Source: Deltaproteobacteria bacterium
GTDB lineage: Bacteria; Desulfobacterota; Desulfobulbia; Desulfobulbales; SURF-16
Assembly (NCBI GenBank): GCA_016219175.1
Contig: JACRCD010000025.1
Coordinates: 1 to 64,000 of the forward strand
Direction: 5' to 3'
Length of the DNA: 64,000 bases
The notes beneath the pieces are model-generated. The model worked only from the letters and a program-made list of their open reading frames with translations, did not search any database and was not told the DNA's origin. The translations under genes and the position numbers were made by a program. This document shows, piece by piece, positions 34,299-42,122 of the stretch (the first letter of the stretch is position 1; the number at the start of each line of letters is the position of its first letter).

Positions 34299-35369
34299 TT
34301 ATACCGCCCCTGTTGTTTTGGTGTTTGCCGCGCAGGTGCTGGCATCCGCGGCGTTGCGCCAGCAGGTGGGGTCCGAGGCGAGATAATCCCCGGTGAGCTG
34401 ATAGGCGGCCCCGCGGCAGCCGTAGCATTCATCGGCTTTCTCGCAGCTGTGGCATTCCCCTTTTATCGTCTCTCTGTAATTTTTGAGGTTATTGACGACC
34501 TCGCTGTGTTTCAGGATATGGGCAAGTTTTTTATTGCGGATATTATCCAGGGCAATGGTAACCCCGACACAGGGCATGACATTGCCGACGGCGGTGACCA
34601 CGCAGGAGACCTGGTGGCGCATGCACTTATGTCCCACCAGTGGCGGCTGAGGCTCCCAGTGGCGGCCGAACCGCTCCAGGTCGATTTCCGCAAGTTGCAG
34701 AAACAGCTGCCTTAACTCAACGGAATCGACCGTAAGCCAGGTATTTTTCAGGGCATTGGCCTGGGGCGTGATGATTTCAAAATAGGGTTCTATATTTTCC
34801 TCCCGCAGCCAGCGCCACATTGCCGGTAATTCTTTGATATTCTGCCGGCATATCACGGTGCTGATCGCCAGAAAGAGATCCGCTGACGGGTATCCGGCCT
34901 TCTTCAATGCGGCCAATGCCCTGTTGATGGTGGCAAATGCCCCTCTCTTTCCAGCCAGCTGGTCCTGGATCATCTCGTTGCGGGAATTCAATTTCAGGAC
35001 GACGCGCACCTTTTTTTCGGCCAGAAGGGCGGCAAGATTTTCATCCACCCCGGAACCATTGGTGAACATTTCGATCTCAAGCCCCTCTTTGTCAATAAAA
35101 CACAGCATTTCAGTAAGATAGGGATAGATACTTGGTTCTCCGCCCAGAATGATAACCTTCCGCGCGCCCAGATCCCTGGCCTGCAGAATGACATCTTTTA
35201 TTTCCTCTCTGGACAGCTCATTCTTAAACTCCTTCTGATCCGGTACATAGCAGTATGAGCAGCGGAAATTACAAATGCGGCTGAATTCGATCTCCATGGA
35301 GAGGAGCCTGCCCGCGGCAACGGCCTCGCGGATTTCCTGTTCGGTAAACTCAAGATTATATATCTGCAT
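34299..35369 (-). CDS. radical SAM/SPASM-domain protein
   Basis: A 356-aa radical SAM enzyme with CNFRCSYC (C33, C37, C40), ILGGEPSIYP and TNGSGVD motifs. A C-terminal SPASM-like Cys set (CMRHQVSC, PCVG, CHSCEKADECYGCRG) indicates one or two auxiliary Fe-S clusters. Related enzymes modify peptides or small molecules. It is the last gene of the minus operon starting at 37699, after PlsC. It is unlike the paired radical SAMs at 15476 and 16549 and has no peptide precursor nearby, so a lipid substrate is possible. Confidence 0.85.
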   Translation of the reverse strand: MQIYNLEFTEQEIREAVAAGRLLSMEIEFSRICNFRCSYCYVPDQKEFKNELSREEIKDVILQARDLGARKVIILGGEPSIYPYLTEMLCFIDKEGLEIEMFTNGSGVDENLAALLAEKKVRVVLKLNSRNEMIQDQLAGKRGAFATINRALAALKKAGYPSADLFLAISTVICRQNIKELPAMWRWLREENIEPYFEIITPQANALKNTWLTVDSVELRQLFLQLAEIDLERFGRHWEPQPPLVGHKCMRHQVSCVVTAVGNVMPCVGVTIALDNIRNKKLAHILKHSEVVNNLKNYRETIKGECHSCEKADECYGCRGAAYQLTGDYLASDPTCWRNAADASTCAANTKTTGAV

Positions 35370-35406
35370 GGTTTTTAGTATTGTTCCTGGTCTTGAAAGA
35401 GGATTC

Positions 35407-36159
35407 TCATTTCGCGAGCTCGCTGTATGCCTGCAATACCCTCTGTTCGAGCCTGGCGGTCGAAGGCGTGGTATGTTGGCAGGCCGGCTGGATGCGGTCG
35501 ATTATCTTCAGCGAGATAGTATTTTTTATCCTGGTGTTAAAAAGAAATTTACCCGGCATGAAGAGTTTATCCGTATTGGCAAGCCGCAGGACATACACGG
35601 GGGCATGGCACAGCCTGGCAATTTTCAGGGCTCCCCGGCGCAGGTTGCCGATTTTCCCATCCCGGCTTCTGGTTCCTTCCGGAAAGATAAAAAGATTGCC
35701 GCCTCGCTGCAGGAAATCCTTCATTGACTCTAATTGGTCGATCATCATCCCGGAGAATTCCCCGTTGCCGGAGGCCGGCAGGTAGCCCGCTTTTTTTATT
35801 ACCCAGCCAAAGACCGGCATTTTAAAAAAACGTGTTTTGACAATGGTGCGATGCCGTTCCAGAAGGGCAATCAGCAGCAATGGATCCAGATAGGAGAGAT
35901 GGTTGCAAACAATCACCGCCGACCTGATTGCGCCTACCTCTTCGTCAATCTCCCACCGGTGATTAGGGGCGGCAACCCGGATTATCCGAAATAAAACCTG
36001 ATAAAAACGGCTGCTCAGCCGCTGAATGCTGGTCTCCGTCTCGCGGGCGAACAGGGCCGCGCCAACATAACGCCATGAAAAGAACACCAGAAAACCCAGC
36101 GTGAACCAGGCCCAGCAGAGGATGGTTACCAGAAAATCGCTAAGCAGATCCTTTCTCAT
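35407..36159 (-). CDS. PlsC-like 1-acylglycerol-3-phosphate acyltransferase
   Basis: A 250-aa acyltransferase with NHLSYLDPLLL (the HX4D catalytic motif, here H-L-S-Y-L-D) and FPEGTRSRDG (phosphate-binding block), preceded by an N-terminal membrane helix. It would transfer an acyl chain from ACP or CoA to an alcohol. Its position between a ketosynthase and a radical SAM gene, with an ACP in the same operon, suggests a cluster-specific acceptor rather than housekeeping phosphatidic acid synthesis. Confidence 0.88.
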   Translation of the reverse strand: MRKDLLSDFLVTILCWAWFTLGFLVFFSWRYVGAALFARETETSIQRLSSRFYQVLFRIIRVAAPNHRWEIDEEVGAIRSAVIVCNHLSYLDPLLLIALLERHRTIVKTRFFKMPVFGWVIKKAGYLPASGNGEFSGMMIDQLESMKDFLQRGGNLFIFPEGTRSRDGKIGNLRRGALKIARLCHAPVYVLRLANTDKLFMPGKFLFNTRIKNTISLKIIDRIQPACQHTTPSTARLEQRVLQAYSELAK

Positions 36160-36171
36160 GCCGGAAAGGAA

Positions 36172-37422
36172 CTATTTGTCCAACTCGCTGCCAGCCTTGA
36201 CGATCAGGCAGGTGTTGACCCCGCCGAAGGCAAAGTTTTGCACCGCGCCGATCTTTATGGGGGCCGGGGTCACTTCCCGTACATGCCGTAACATGCCGCA
36301 GCGCTCATCAACCTGTTCAAGATTTAAGGTGGGGGCAATAAAACCCTGCTCCATCATGTAGATGGTTAAAATTACCTCAATCACCCCGCAGGTTCCCATG
36401 GTATGGCCCATGTAGCTCTTCAGGCCCGTGACAAATGGGGTGTTCTCACCATACACCGCGGCAATGGCCTGCGCTTCAATCACATCACCCATTTTGGTGC
36501 CCGTGGCATGGGCGCTGATAAAATCGACGGCCCCGGGAGAGATCTCCGCGTCTTGCAGGGCCAGACGCAGGGTGGCGGTGATGCCTGCCAGGTTCGGCAG
36601 AATGAGGTCGCCGCCGTTATTGTTGCAGGCAAATCCGATGATCTCGCCTAAGATTTTGGCGCCGCGCCTTTTTGCCGATTCATATTCCTCAAGCAGTACG
36701 GCCCCGCCACCCTCTCCCACCACCAGGCCGTCGCGTTTGCTGTCAAAGGGGCGGGGCGTGCGCCAAGGCGTCTCATTATAGGCCGAGGAGCAGGCAAGCA
36801 GGTTGTCAAAAACCGCCACGGTGGTGGTGTCGTATTCATCGGCGCCTCCACAGATCATGGCGTCCTGCATGCCGAATTTGATCATTTCATAACCGAAACC
36901 AATGGATTGACTACTGGTCGTACAGGCGGTGGATGAGGCGATTACCCTGCCGGTAATGCCGAACATTCTGGTGATATTCACCGCGGTGGTATGCACCATT
37001 GATCTGAGATAATCCACCGCGCCGATGGAGGAAAATTTTGCATCCAGCTCCTGGAAAAAGGTCCGGTAGATGTCACGCTGGACCGTGGGACTGCCATGCG
37101 TTGAGCCGAAAGCCACACCCAGACGGCCGGAAGTGATGAATTCCCGACTCAAATTCGCCTGTTCCAGGACATCTTGCGCCACCTGACAGGCATAATAGGC
37201 CACCGGTCCCATGGTCTTGCGGTACTGTCTTTTAAATCCGTAATCTATCGGATAATCGACTGTCCCGAACACCCGGGAATGAATGTGCTTATTCAACAGT
37301 CCATCATCCCGCAGGGGTTTGACCCCGGATTTGCCCTGCCTAAGGCTGTCAATGATGTCGTTTTTATCCCATCCGATGGGAGTAATGGCTGAGCAGGCCG
37401 TAATGACAACACGTCGTTTCAT
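36172..37422 (-). CDS. beta-ketoacyl-ACP synthase (FabF/KASII type), third operon
   Basis: A 416-aa ketosynthase with Cys167 (STACTTSSQ), His305 (SAHATGT) and His340 (YMGHTMG), and FAFGGVNTC at the C-terminus. The complete triad indicates activity. It differs in sequence from the tandem pair at 17571/18856 (TACTTSSQ instead of ACATG/ACASG), so it probably has its own substrate. It follows an ACP with a 19-base gap in the minus operon. Confidence 0.9.
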   Translation of the reverse strand: MKRRVVITACSAITPIGWDKNDIIDSLRQGKSGVKPLRDDGLLNKHIHSRVFGTVDYPIDYGFKRQYRKTMGPVAYYACQVAQDVLEQANLSREFITSGRLGVAFGSTHGSPTVQRDIYRTFFQELDAKFSSIGAVDYLRSMVHTTAVNITRMFGITGRVIASSTACTTSSQSIGFGYEMIKFGMQDAMICGGADEYDTTTVAVFDNLLACSSAYNETPWRTPRPFDSKRDGLVVGEGGGAVLLEEYESAKRRGAKILGEIIGFACNNNGGDLILPNLAGITATLRLALQDAEISPGAVDFISAHATGTKMGDVIEAQAIAAVYGENTPFVTGLKSYMGHTMGTCGVIEVILTIYMMEQGFIAPTLNLEQVDERCGMLRHVREVTPAPIKIGAVQNFAFGGVNTCLIVKAGSELDK

Positions 37423-37441
37423 GGGATTTTTGCTGAGGGGA

Positions 37442-37699
37442 TTATCGGTGACGAGATGAGTCTATTGCTTCAATATAGTCAAGAACATCGTTTATGGTCC
37501 GGATCTCCATGGCCTTCTCCTTTTCTTCCCGCGTGAGGGTGATGCCGAGGATCACTTCAATTTTTCCCAGGAGTTCAATAGCATCAATACTGTCAAAGCC
37601 ATGATCGTCACGGAGGTTATCATCAAGCCCCGGCTGCGAAAACTCAAAGTCCACTGTTAATATCGTCAGGATTTTTTCTTGTAACTCATCTCTATTCAT
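37442..37699 (-). CDS. acyl carrier protein 4
   Basis: An 85-aa carrier (starting at the ATG at 37699, the MNRDELQ start; the longer frame from 37732 adds an uncharacteristic Cys-rich tail). The attachment motif is GFDSIDAIE. It is followed by the ketosynthase at 36172, an ACP/KS pair that could form its own priming or elongation module. Confidence 0.9.
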   Translation of the reverse strand: MNRDELQEKILTILTVDFEFSQPGLDDNLRDDHGFDSIDAIELLGKIEVILGITLTREEKEKAMEIRTINDVLDYIEAIDSSRHR

Positions 37700-38142
37700 C
37701 ACATGTGTCCGGCAAGGGCTCTGGCAAAACAAAAACTTTAATCAAAGACATCGAGGTTAGATACTATATTTTTCTATTAAATTCAAATGAGATTGGCGGT
37801 TGTTAGATTGTTTGTGTAAATGGCCTTTGAAAAAAACTGCTCGCTCGTCGGCCTGTCGACGGCAATCACAAAAAGCTGAAGAATCAATGTAACTATCCAG
37901 GTGGATAGACTGAAGGCTATCGACTGAAGGAAAAACGCCTGAAATATGCAATACGACAGTACCGACAGCCTTACAGCCTTCTGTCTACAGTTTAAAGAGG
38001 TAAATAGTTAGGAACTGATTTGAGAAAACGGGCTGCAATCAGCAGAGCGGCATAACTACTAACGGCTCAACGCGCTGGCTGCCAAGACATCCCCAATCCG
38101 GGACAACCAACCTTTCCGCCGTTCTCTCCTGCCTGTCTGCGA
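37700..38142. promoter_or_regulatory. AT-rich intergenic region with inverted repeats
   Basis: About 440 bp without a convincing gene. It holds the promoter of the ACP/KS operon and, at about 37900-37990, repeats built on AGCCTTC and GTCTA: TAGACTGAAGGCTATCG, GACTGAAGG, and on the other strand ACAGCCTTACAGCCTTCTGTCTA. The two arms are partly complementary and could form a hairpin. A 64-codon frame at 37757-37951 looks like chance. Confidence 0.4.
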
Positions 38143-38709
38143 TCACATCCCCGGCGGGGGAGGAGGAGGGGGCCCCGGAGGCGGAGGGGGGATTATCAGA
38201 TCCGGCGGGGGGGAAACCCGGGCCGGACTGGACATTGGTCTTGTTTCTTCGTACACCTCCCGTGTTTTCGTGTAAACCCGGCCCGACACGGGGACAAGAT
38301 GGCCGTTGGCATACATGCACTGCACGTAGGCATTGTCATACTGCCGCTGGCTATAATAGGAGGACCCCTGAGCCGCCTCGATTCCGACCAGGCTCCCGAA
38401 AAGCAACCCCGATCCGGCCCCGACGGCGGCCCCCCTTTCCCCTCCCATGACGGCGCCTGCCGCCGCGCCTATGGCGGTGCCGGTCACGGCGCTGGCCACG
38501 CCGCTCTGGGTGGCGGTCTGACTGGGGGAGACGCCACCCACATATTCCAGGGCATACTGTCTGCACCTCATGTCGTCGTAGCGGAACTGCTCAAAGCTTT
38601 TGTTCGAGCCGGGGTACACCATCACCGATGGACCGGTGGGCAGCGTGGCGCAGGCCCCCAGGAAAAACAGCATGGACAGCGGCAGCCACTTCAAGGTCGC
38701 GGATCTCAT
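38143..38709 (-). CDS. glycine-zipper lipoprotein with proline-rich tail
   Basis: A 188-aa lipoprotein with signal peptide and lipobox (MLFFLGAC, Cys about residue 20). The middle is a glycine-zipper-like stretch (TGTAIGAAAGAVMGGERGAAVGAG region), as in YmgG/Omp-like lipoproteins of the outer membrane. The C-terminus is a proline run (PPPPPGPPPPPPPG). It is probably an outer-membrane or periplasmic structural protein. The next gene upstream (38726) shares its strand and Pro/Tyr richness, so the pair may be co-expressed. Confidence 0.75.
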   Translation of the reverse strand: MRSATLKWLPLSMLFFLGACATLPTGPSVMVYPGSNKSFEQFRYDDMRCRQYALEYVGGVSPSQTATQSGVASAVTGTAIGAAAGAVMGGERGAAVGAGSGLLFGSLVGIEAAQGSSYYSQRQYDNAYVQCMYANGHLVPVSGRVYTKTREVYEETRPMSSPARVSPPPDLIIPPPPPGPPPPPPPGM

Positions 38710-38725
38710 GTTTTTTTCTCCTGGG

Positions 38726-39094
38726 TCAAGGGGTTGGTTGCGTTTGGGGGAGAACCTTCAGCCATCCCCCCGGGCACTCTCTGACAGAGGGATAGTATCC
38801 CTGCGGATCGGGGCAGTAGTACCAGTAGCTTTGCGGCTCCGGGGCAACAGGTTCGGCAGGAGCCCGTTCAATATAGACCGATGGCGGGGGTGGGGATAGG
38901 TAATAGGGTGGGGGATAGTCGTAGTAATAGGGCGGCGGGTAATACCGCCAGCCCAGCAGAGGCGGACCGATGAAGATGTCGACATTGCCGCGCCAGCCGT
39001 GACCATGGCCGTGACCGCGCCAACGAGCCCAGGCAACCTGGGTCGAGCAGATTATCAGGAGAACCACAATGAGTATTGTTCTGGACCAATTCAT
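38726..39094 (-). CDS. small secreted His/Tyr/Pro-rich protein
   Basis: A 122-aa protein with a signal peptide (ILIVVLLIICSTQVAWA) and low-complexity mature part: RGHGHGHG, then PPPYYYDYPPPYY, then a CPDPQGYYP stretch with two Cys near the end. Proteins of this layout occur next to glycine-zipper lipoproteins in Deltaproteobacteria; function is not known. Metal binding by the HGHGH stretch is possible. Confidence 0.7.
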   Translation of the reverse strand: MNWSRTILIVVLLIICSTQVAWARWRGHGHGHGWRGNVDIFIGPPLLGWRYYPPPYYYDYPPPYYLSPPPPSVYIERAPAEPVAPEPQSYWYYCPDPQGYYPSVRECPGGWLKVLPQTQPTP

Positions 39095-39248
39095 CTTCGT
39101 CCTCCTTCAAGGAGCGATTTTCCCCCACGGAGCTGATATGCAAATGGACGAACCCTAACCCTTCCTCAGATATATTATTTTACAACACAATTAAATGATT
39201 GTGCAAGGAATATGAGCCCAGGCCTAGCGGCTCTTTATTTCTGGTAGG

Positions 39249-39298
39249 CTATTTCATAGTGCAACACATTGAATTAACAGCCTATTTCATAGTGCAAC
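39249..39298. repeat. 17-bp direct repeat pair
   Basis: CTATTTCATAGTGCAAC occurs at 39249-39265 and 39282-39298, 33 bases apart, in the gap between the divergent 39094 (minus) and 39553 (plus) genes. It could be an operator pair or remnants of a mobile-element end. Apart from these repeats and a promoter at 39347, the gap 39095-39552 holds no gene. Confidence 0.6.
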
Positions 39299-39346
39299 GA
39301 ACCGAAAAGAGAAAGCCTGGTTTCCGATTTTGAGTAATATTTTTTC

Positions 39347-39375
39347 TTGACACCCCCCCCTGTGAGCATTATGGA
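39347..39375 (+). promoter_or_regulatory. putative sigma-70 promoter of the TauE operon
   Basis: TTGACA (39347-39352), 17-base spacer (with a run of 8 C), then TATGGA (39370-39375). This is about 178 bases upstream of the TauE start, implying a long leader. Confidence 0.55.
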
Positions 39376-39552
39376 TAACCAGCAAATTTTTTCGTGCTCC
39401 GTAAAAACCCTTATACATACAGGGGATTAACAACATTACGGAAGAGGAAGCACGTAAATTTGATCATATGAGCGGATCGCGACAATTTGCCACATCGCCG
39501 GTCTCAAATGTTTTATTACTCTTAGGGAAAAAGAGAAAGAGGAGGATGTATT

Positions 39553-40536
39553 ATGTTGAAAAGCTGGAAAGAGAAAGTCGGGATGCTGTGTGTGCTCCTG
39601 ACCTGTACTTTAATGCTGAGCCCGGCCTGGACCCTGGCCAGCGAGGTGGCGGCAACCGCTCCGGTGGTGCCGAACCTGGAGGACCCGAACTGGTGGAAAT
39701 GGCCCGTGCTGCTGCTGGTTGTCACCTTTTTCATGGGTATCGTCGCCGTGCTCGGCGGTGTTGGCGGCGGCGTGCTTTTTGTGCCCATCATCGGCGGATT
39801 TTTTCCGTTTCACCTTGATTTTGTCCGCGGCACCGGTCTGCTGGTCGCCCTGTCCGGCGCCCTGGCCGCGGGACCCGGTCTGCTGAAGGCCAATCTGGCC
39901 AGTCTGCGCCTGGCCCTGCCTGTGGCGCTGATTGCCGCCACCATGGCCATCGTCGGCGCCATGGTCGGCCTAGCCCTGCCCACCCATATCGTGCAGCTCG
40001 CCCTGGGCGGCACCATTCTCGGTATCGTGGCCATCATGCTCTCCGCCAAGAAATCAACCATTCCGGATGTGCCCAAGGCCGATGCCCTTTCTTCCGCCCT
40101 ACGCATCTGCGGCATTTACCATGAGCCAAGCATGAAGCAGGACATCAACTGGAAGATCCACCGCACCCCGGCCGGTCTTGCCACCTTTATCATCATCGGC
40201 TTCATGGCGGGCATGTTCGGCCTCGGCGCCGGCTGGGCCAACGTTCCGGTTCTCAACCTGATGATGGGCGCGCCGCTGAAGATCTCCGTGGCCACCTCCA
40301 AATTCCTGCTTTCCATTACCGATACCTCCGCCGCCTGGATCTATGTCAACAATGGCTGCGTCATCCCCATGCTGGTTGTCCCTTCCCTTATCGGCATCAT
40401 GCTGGGTTCCTTTGTCGGCGTCCGCCTGCTGAAGGTGGCCAAACCCACCTTCATCCGCTGGATGGTTATCGCCATTCTTCTTTTCGCCGGACTGAAGGCC
40501 ATGCACAAAGGCCTGAGCTCCATGGGCATCCTTTAA
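39553..40536 (+). CDS. TauE/SafE-family sulfite/anion exporter with N-terminal signal segment
   Basis: A 327-aa permease. A signal-like N-terminus (LLTCTLMLSPAWTLAS) is followed by about eight membrane helices in two homologous halves: VAVLGGVGGGVLFVPIIGG and AGMFGLGAGWANVPVLNL are the repeat signatures. TauE/SafE proteins move small anions such as sulfite or sulfoacetate. It is followed 28 bases later by a small membrane protein that is probably its partner. A second TauE/SafE gene is at 52696. Confidence 0.88.
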   Translation: MLKSWKEKVGMLCVLLTCTLMLSPAWTLASEVAATAPVVPNLEDPNWWKWPVLLLVVTFFMGIVAVLGGVGGGVLFVPIIGGFFPFHLDFVRGTGLLVALSGALAAGPGLLKANLASLRLALPVALIAATMAIVGAMVGLALPTHIVQLALGGTILGIVAIMLSAKKSTIPDVPKADALSSALRICGIYHEPSMKQDINWKIHRTPAGLATFIIIGFMAGMFGLGAGWANVPVLNLMMGAPLKISVATSKFLLSITDTSAAWIYVNNGCVIPMLVVPSLIGIMLGSFVGVRLLKVAKPTFIRWMVIAILLFAGLKAMHKGLSSMGIL

Positions 40537-40564
40537 TCCAAGCAGACCATGAGGAGAAATAATC

Positions 40565-41011
40565 ATGAGTGAAATAGTAACAAAAGACGCAAGCAAGGAA
40601 CAAGTTTTCTACGCCACTATCCTGGAAAAAGGCATGTTTTTCGGACTGGGGCTGATGTTCATCACCTTTGCCCTCTATGTGTTCGGCATCATGGAACCGG
40701 TGGTGCCGGTTGACCAGGTTGCCAACTACTGGGCTATGCCGGTGCACGATTACCTGGTCTCCATCAACCAGAACTTTCTGCACTGGGAGCATGTGCCCAC
40801 CGGCTGGTCCTGGATGAAGCTGCTGGCCAAGGGCGATTTTCTCAACTTTCTGCCGGTTGTCATCCTGTCCGGCGTGACGATTGTCTGCTACATTGTCATC
40901 GTGCCCGGACTCTTTATGCGCAATGACAAGGCCATGGGTTTCATCGCCCTGGCCACCGCCGTTATCCTGACTCTTGCCGCAAGCGGGGTGCTGCGCGGCG
41001 GCGCCCATTAA
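40565..41011 (+). CDS. small membrane protein (DUF1634-like) partner of TauE/SafE
   Basis: A 148-aa protein with three predicted membrane helices (MFFGLGLMFITFALYVFG, FLPVVILSGVTIVCYIVIVPGLF, AMGFIALATAVILTLAASG). The loop holds VPVDQVANYWAMPVHDYL. It has a good ribosome-binding site (GAGGAGA). The family name DUF1634 is from memory of similar gene pairs, and the match is not certain. A terminator follows directly at 41038. Confidence 0.75.
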   Translation: MSEIVTKDASKEQVFYATILEKGMFFGLGLMFITFALYVFGIMEPVVPVDQVANYWAMPVHDYLVSINQNFLHWEHVPTGWSWMKLLAKGDFLNFLPVVILSGVTIVCYIVIVPGLFMRNDKAMGFIALATAVILTLAASGVLRGGAH

Positions 41012-41037
41012 TATTTTTCATCCGTACCAGACATAAC

Positions 41038-41074
41038 AAGCCGTCTTGCAACACTGCGAGGCGGCTTTTTTTAT
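41038..41074 (+). terminator. terminator after the TauE operon
   Basis: Stem AAGCCGTCT with AGGCGGCTT (with one wobble pair) and a T run (TTTTTTT) at 41066 onward. Confidence 0.8.
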
Positions 41075-41228
41075 TTCTTGACAGGGTAGAACGAAGAAGG
41101 TTGATTAGTCTGAATGCTGTTAGTAACAAAGGTCAGTCAATGGCCGGGGGAAAGTATTTTCTTATCCGGTCAGCCCTTCCGTCTAAAAGTTTTCAGTCTC
41201 TTCCCCGGGTAATTACGACAGGATACAC

Positions 41229-41891
41229 ATGACAGCCGCAGACAGTAAAATCTTCGCCATCGGCGATATCCACGGCTGCTTCAGCAAACTGCGCGATCTC
41301 TTGGCCCGGCTGCCTTACACAGCAGGCCGCGATCGTCTGGTTTTTCTGGGTGACTATCTCAACCGGGGCCCCGACTCGGCCAAGGTGCTGGAGCTGCTCT
41401 GTGCACGTAAAAAAACCGACCCCGGTCTCACCACCCTCATGGGCAACCATGAATATCTTCTGCTCGAGTACCACCGCACCGGTGATGAGGCCCTGCTGCC
41501 CTACCTGCGCGCCATGGGCATCGAGGCCACCCTGGCCAGTTACGAACCCGGCAACGCCTTCAACCTGCGGGACCTGAACTTCCTACCCGCCGAGCATCTG
41601 CACTTTCTGCAAAACCTCCTGCCTTACTGGGAAACAGACCGGTACATCTTTGTCCACGCCGGGCTGGAGCCGGACCTGCCCCTGGCCGCCAATGACCCGT
41701 CAACCCTGTGCGAGACGCGCAACACCTTCATCGACAGCAATCATGATTTCGGCCGGAAGGTCATCTTCGGCCATACCCCTTTTGAGCTGCCCCTGGTAAC
41801 CCCGACCAAGATCTGCATCGACACCGGGGCGGTGTACGGCAACCTGCTCACCGCCATCGAACTGCCCGGTGAAAATTTCTATCACGCCTGA
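41229..41891 (+). CDS. metallophosphatase (serine/threonine protein phosphatase, PrpA/bis-tetraphosphatase-like)
   Basis: A 220-aa PPP-family phosphatase with GDIHGCF, FLGDYLNRGPDS, LMGNHEYLL and a C-terminal FGHTPF. These are the metal- and phosphate-binding motifs of bacterial PrpA/B-type enzymes. It could dephosphorylate proteins or Ap4A. Adjacent to the PPDK-like and two-component genes it may counter a kinase activity, but no operon link is seen (they are convergent across a repeat). Confidence 0.85.
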   Translation: MTAADSKIFAIGDIHGCFSKLRDLLARLPYTAGRDRLVFLGDYLNRGPDSAKVLELLCARKKTDPGLTTLMGNHEYLLLEYHRTGDEALLPYLRAMGIEATLASYEPGNAFNLRDLNFLPAEHLHFLQNLLPYWETDRYIFVHAGLEPDLPLAANDPSTLCETRNTFIDSNHDFGRKVIFGHTPFELPLVTPTKICIDTGAVYGNLLTAIELPGENFYHA

Positions 41892-41949
41892 GTTCAGACA
41901 ACCTGATCTCGGCAGATTAAACGCTGGTGCCAAAATACAAGATCAAAAA

Positions 41950-42071
41950 AAGTGCCTAAAGTACTTAAAATACTTCAAGTGCCTAAAGTTGTGGTACTTT
42001 CTGATCAGATAAAACCTTTCACTTTAAGTACTTTAGGCATTTTAGGCATTTTAGGCACTTTAAGTACTTAG
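41950..42071. repeat. palindromic GTGCCTAAA/AGTACTTAAA repeat cluster
   Basis: Left arm units AGTGCCTAAAGTACTTAAAA (41951-41970) and AAGTGCCTAAAGT; right arm TTTAAGTACTTTAGGCATTT followed by TAGGCATTTTAGGCACTTTA. The right arm is the reverse complement of the same unit, so the arms can pair into a long stem. It lies between convergent genes (phosphatase and PPDK-like), where it may act as a bidirectional terminator. Confidence 0.75.
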
Positions 42072-42122
42072 ACCGGTAACAAGCCAGAATCTGAGATAGC
42101 GGCTTAACTTATTGAAATTACG

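Noticed and set aside
34299-35369. radical SAM/SPASM as a RiPP maturase
   Set aside because: No short precursor peptide with a suitable core was found nearby; the neighbours are lipid-type genes.
1374-37699. ladderane biosynthesis as a firm product call
   Set aside because: The KS/ACP/radical SAM mix is suggestive only; gene order and APE-type transport genes differ, and no ring-forming enzyme can be identified from sequence.
37757-37951. 64-codon minus-strand frame
   Set aside because: It overlaps the repeat-rich AT region, has no ribosome-binding site or known motif, and its composition looks random.
41950-42071. possible CRISPR array
   Set aside because: Repeat units are about 10 bases in both orientations with no unique spacers and no cas genes nearby.
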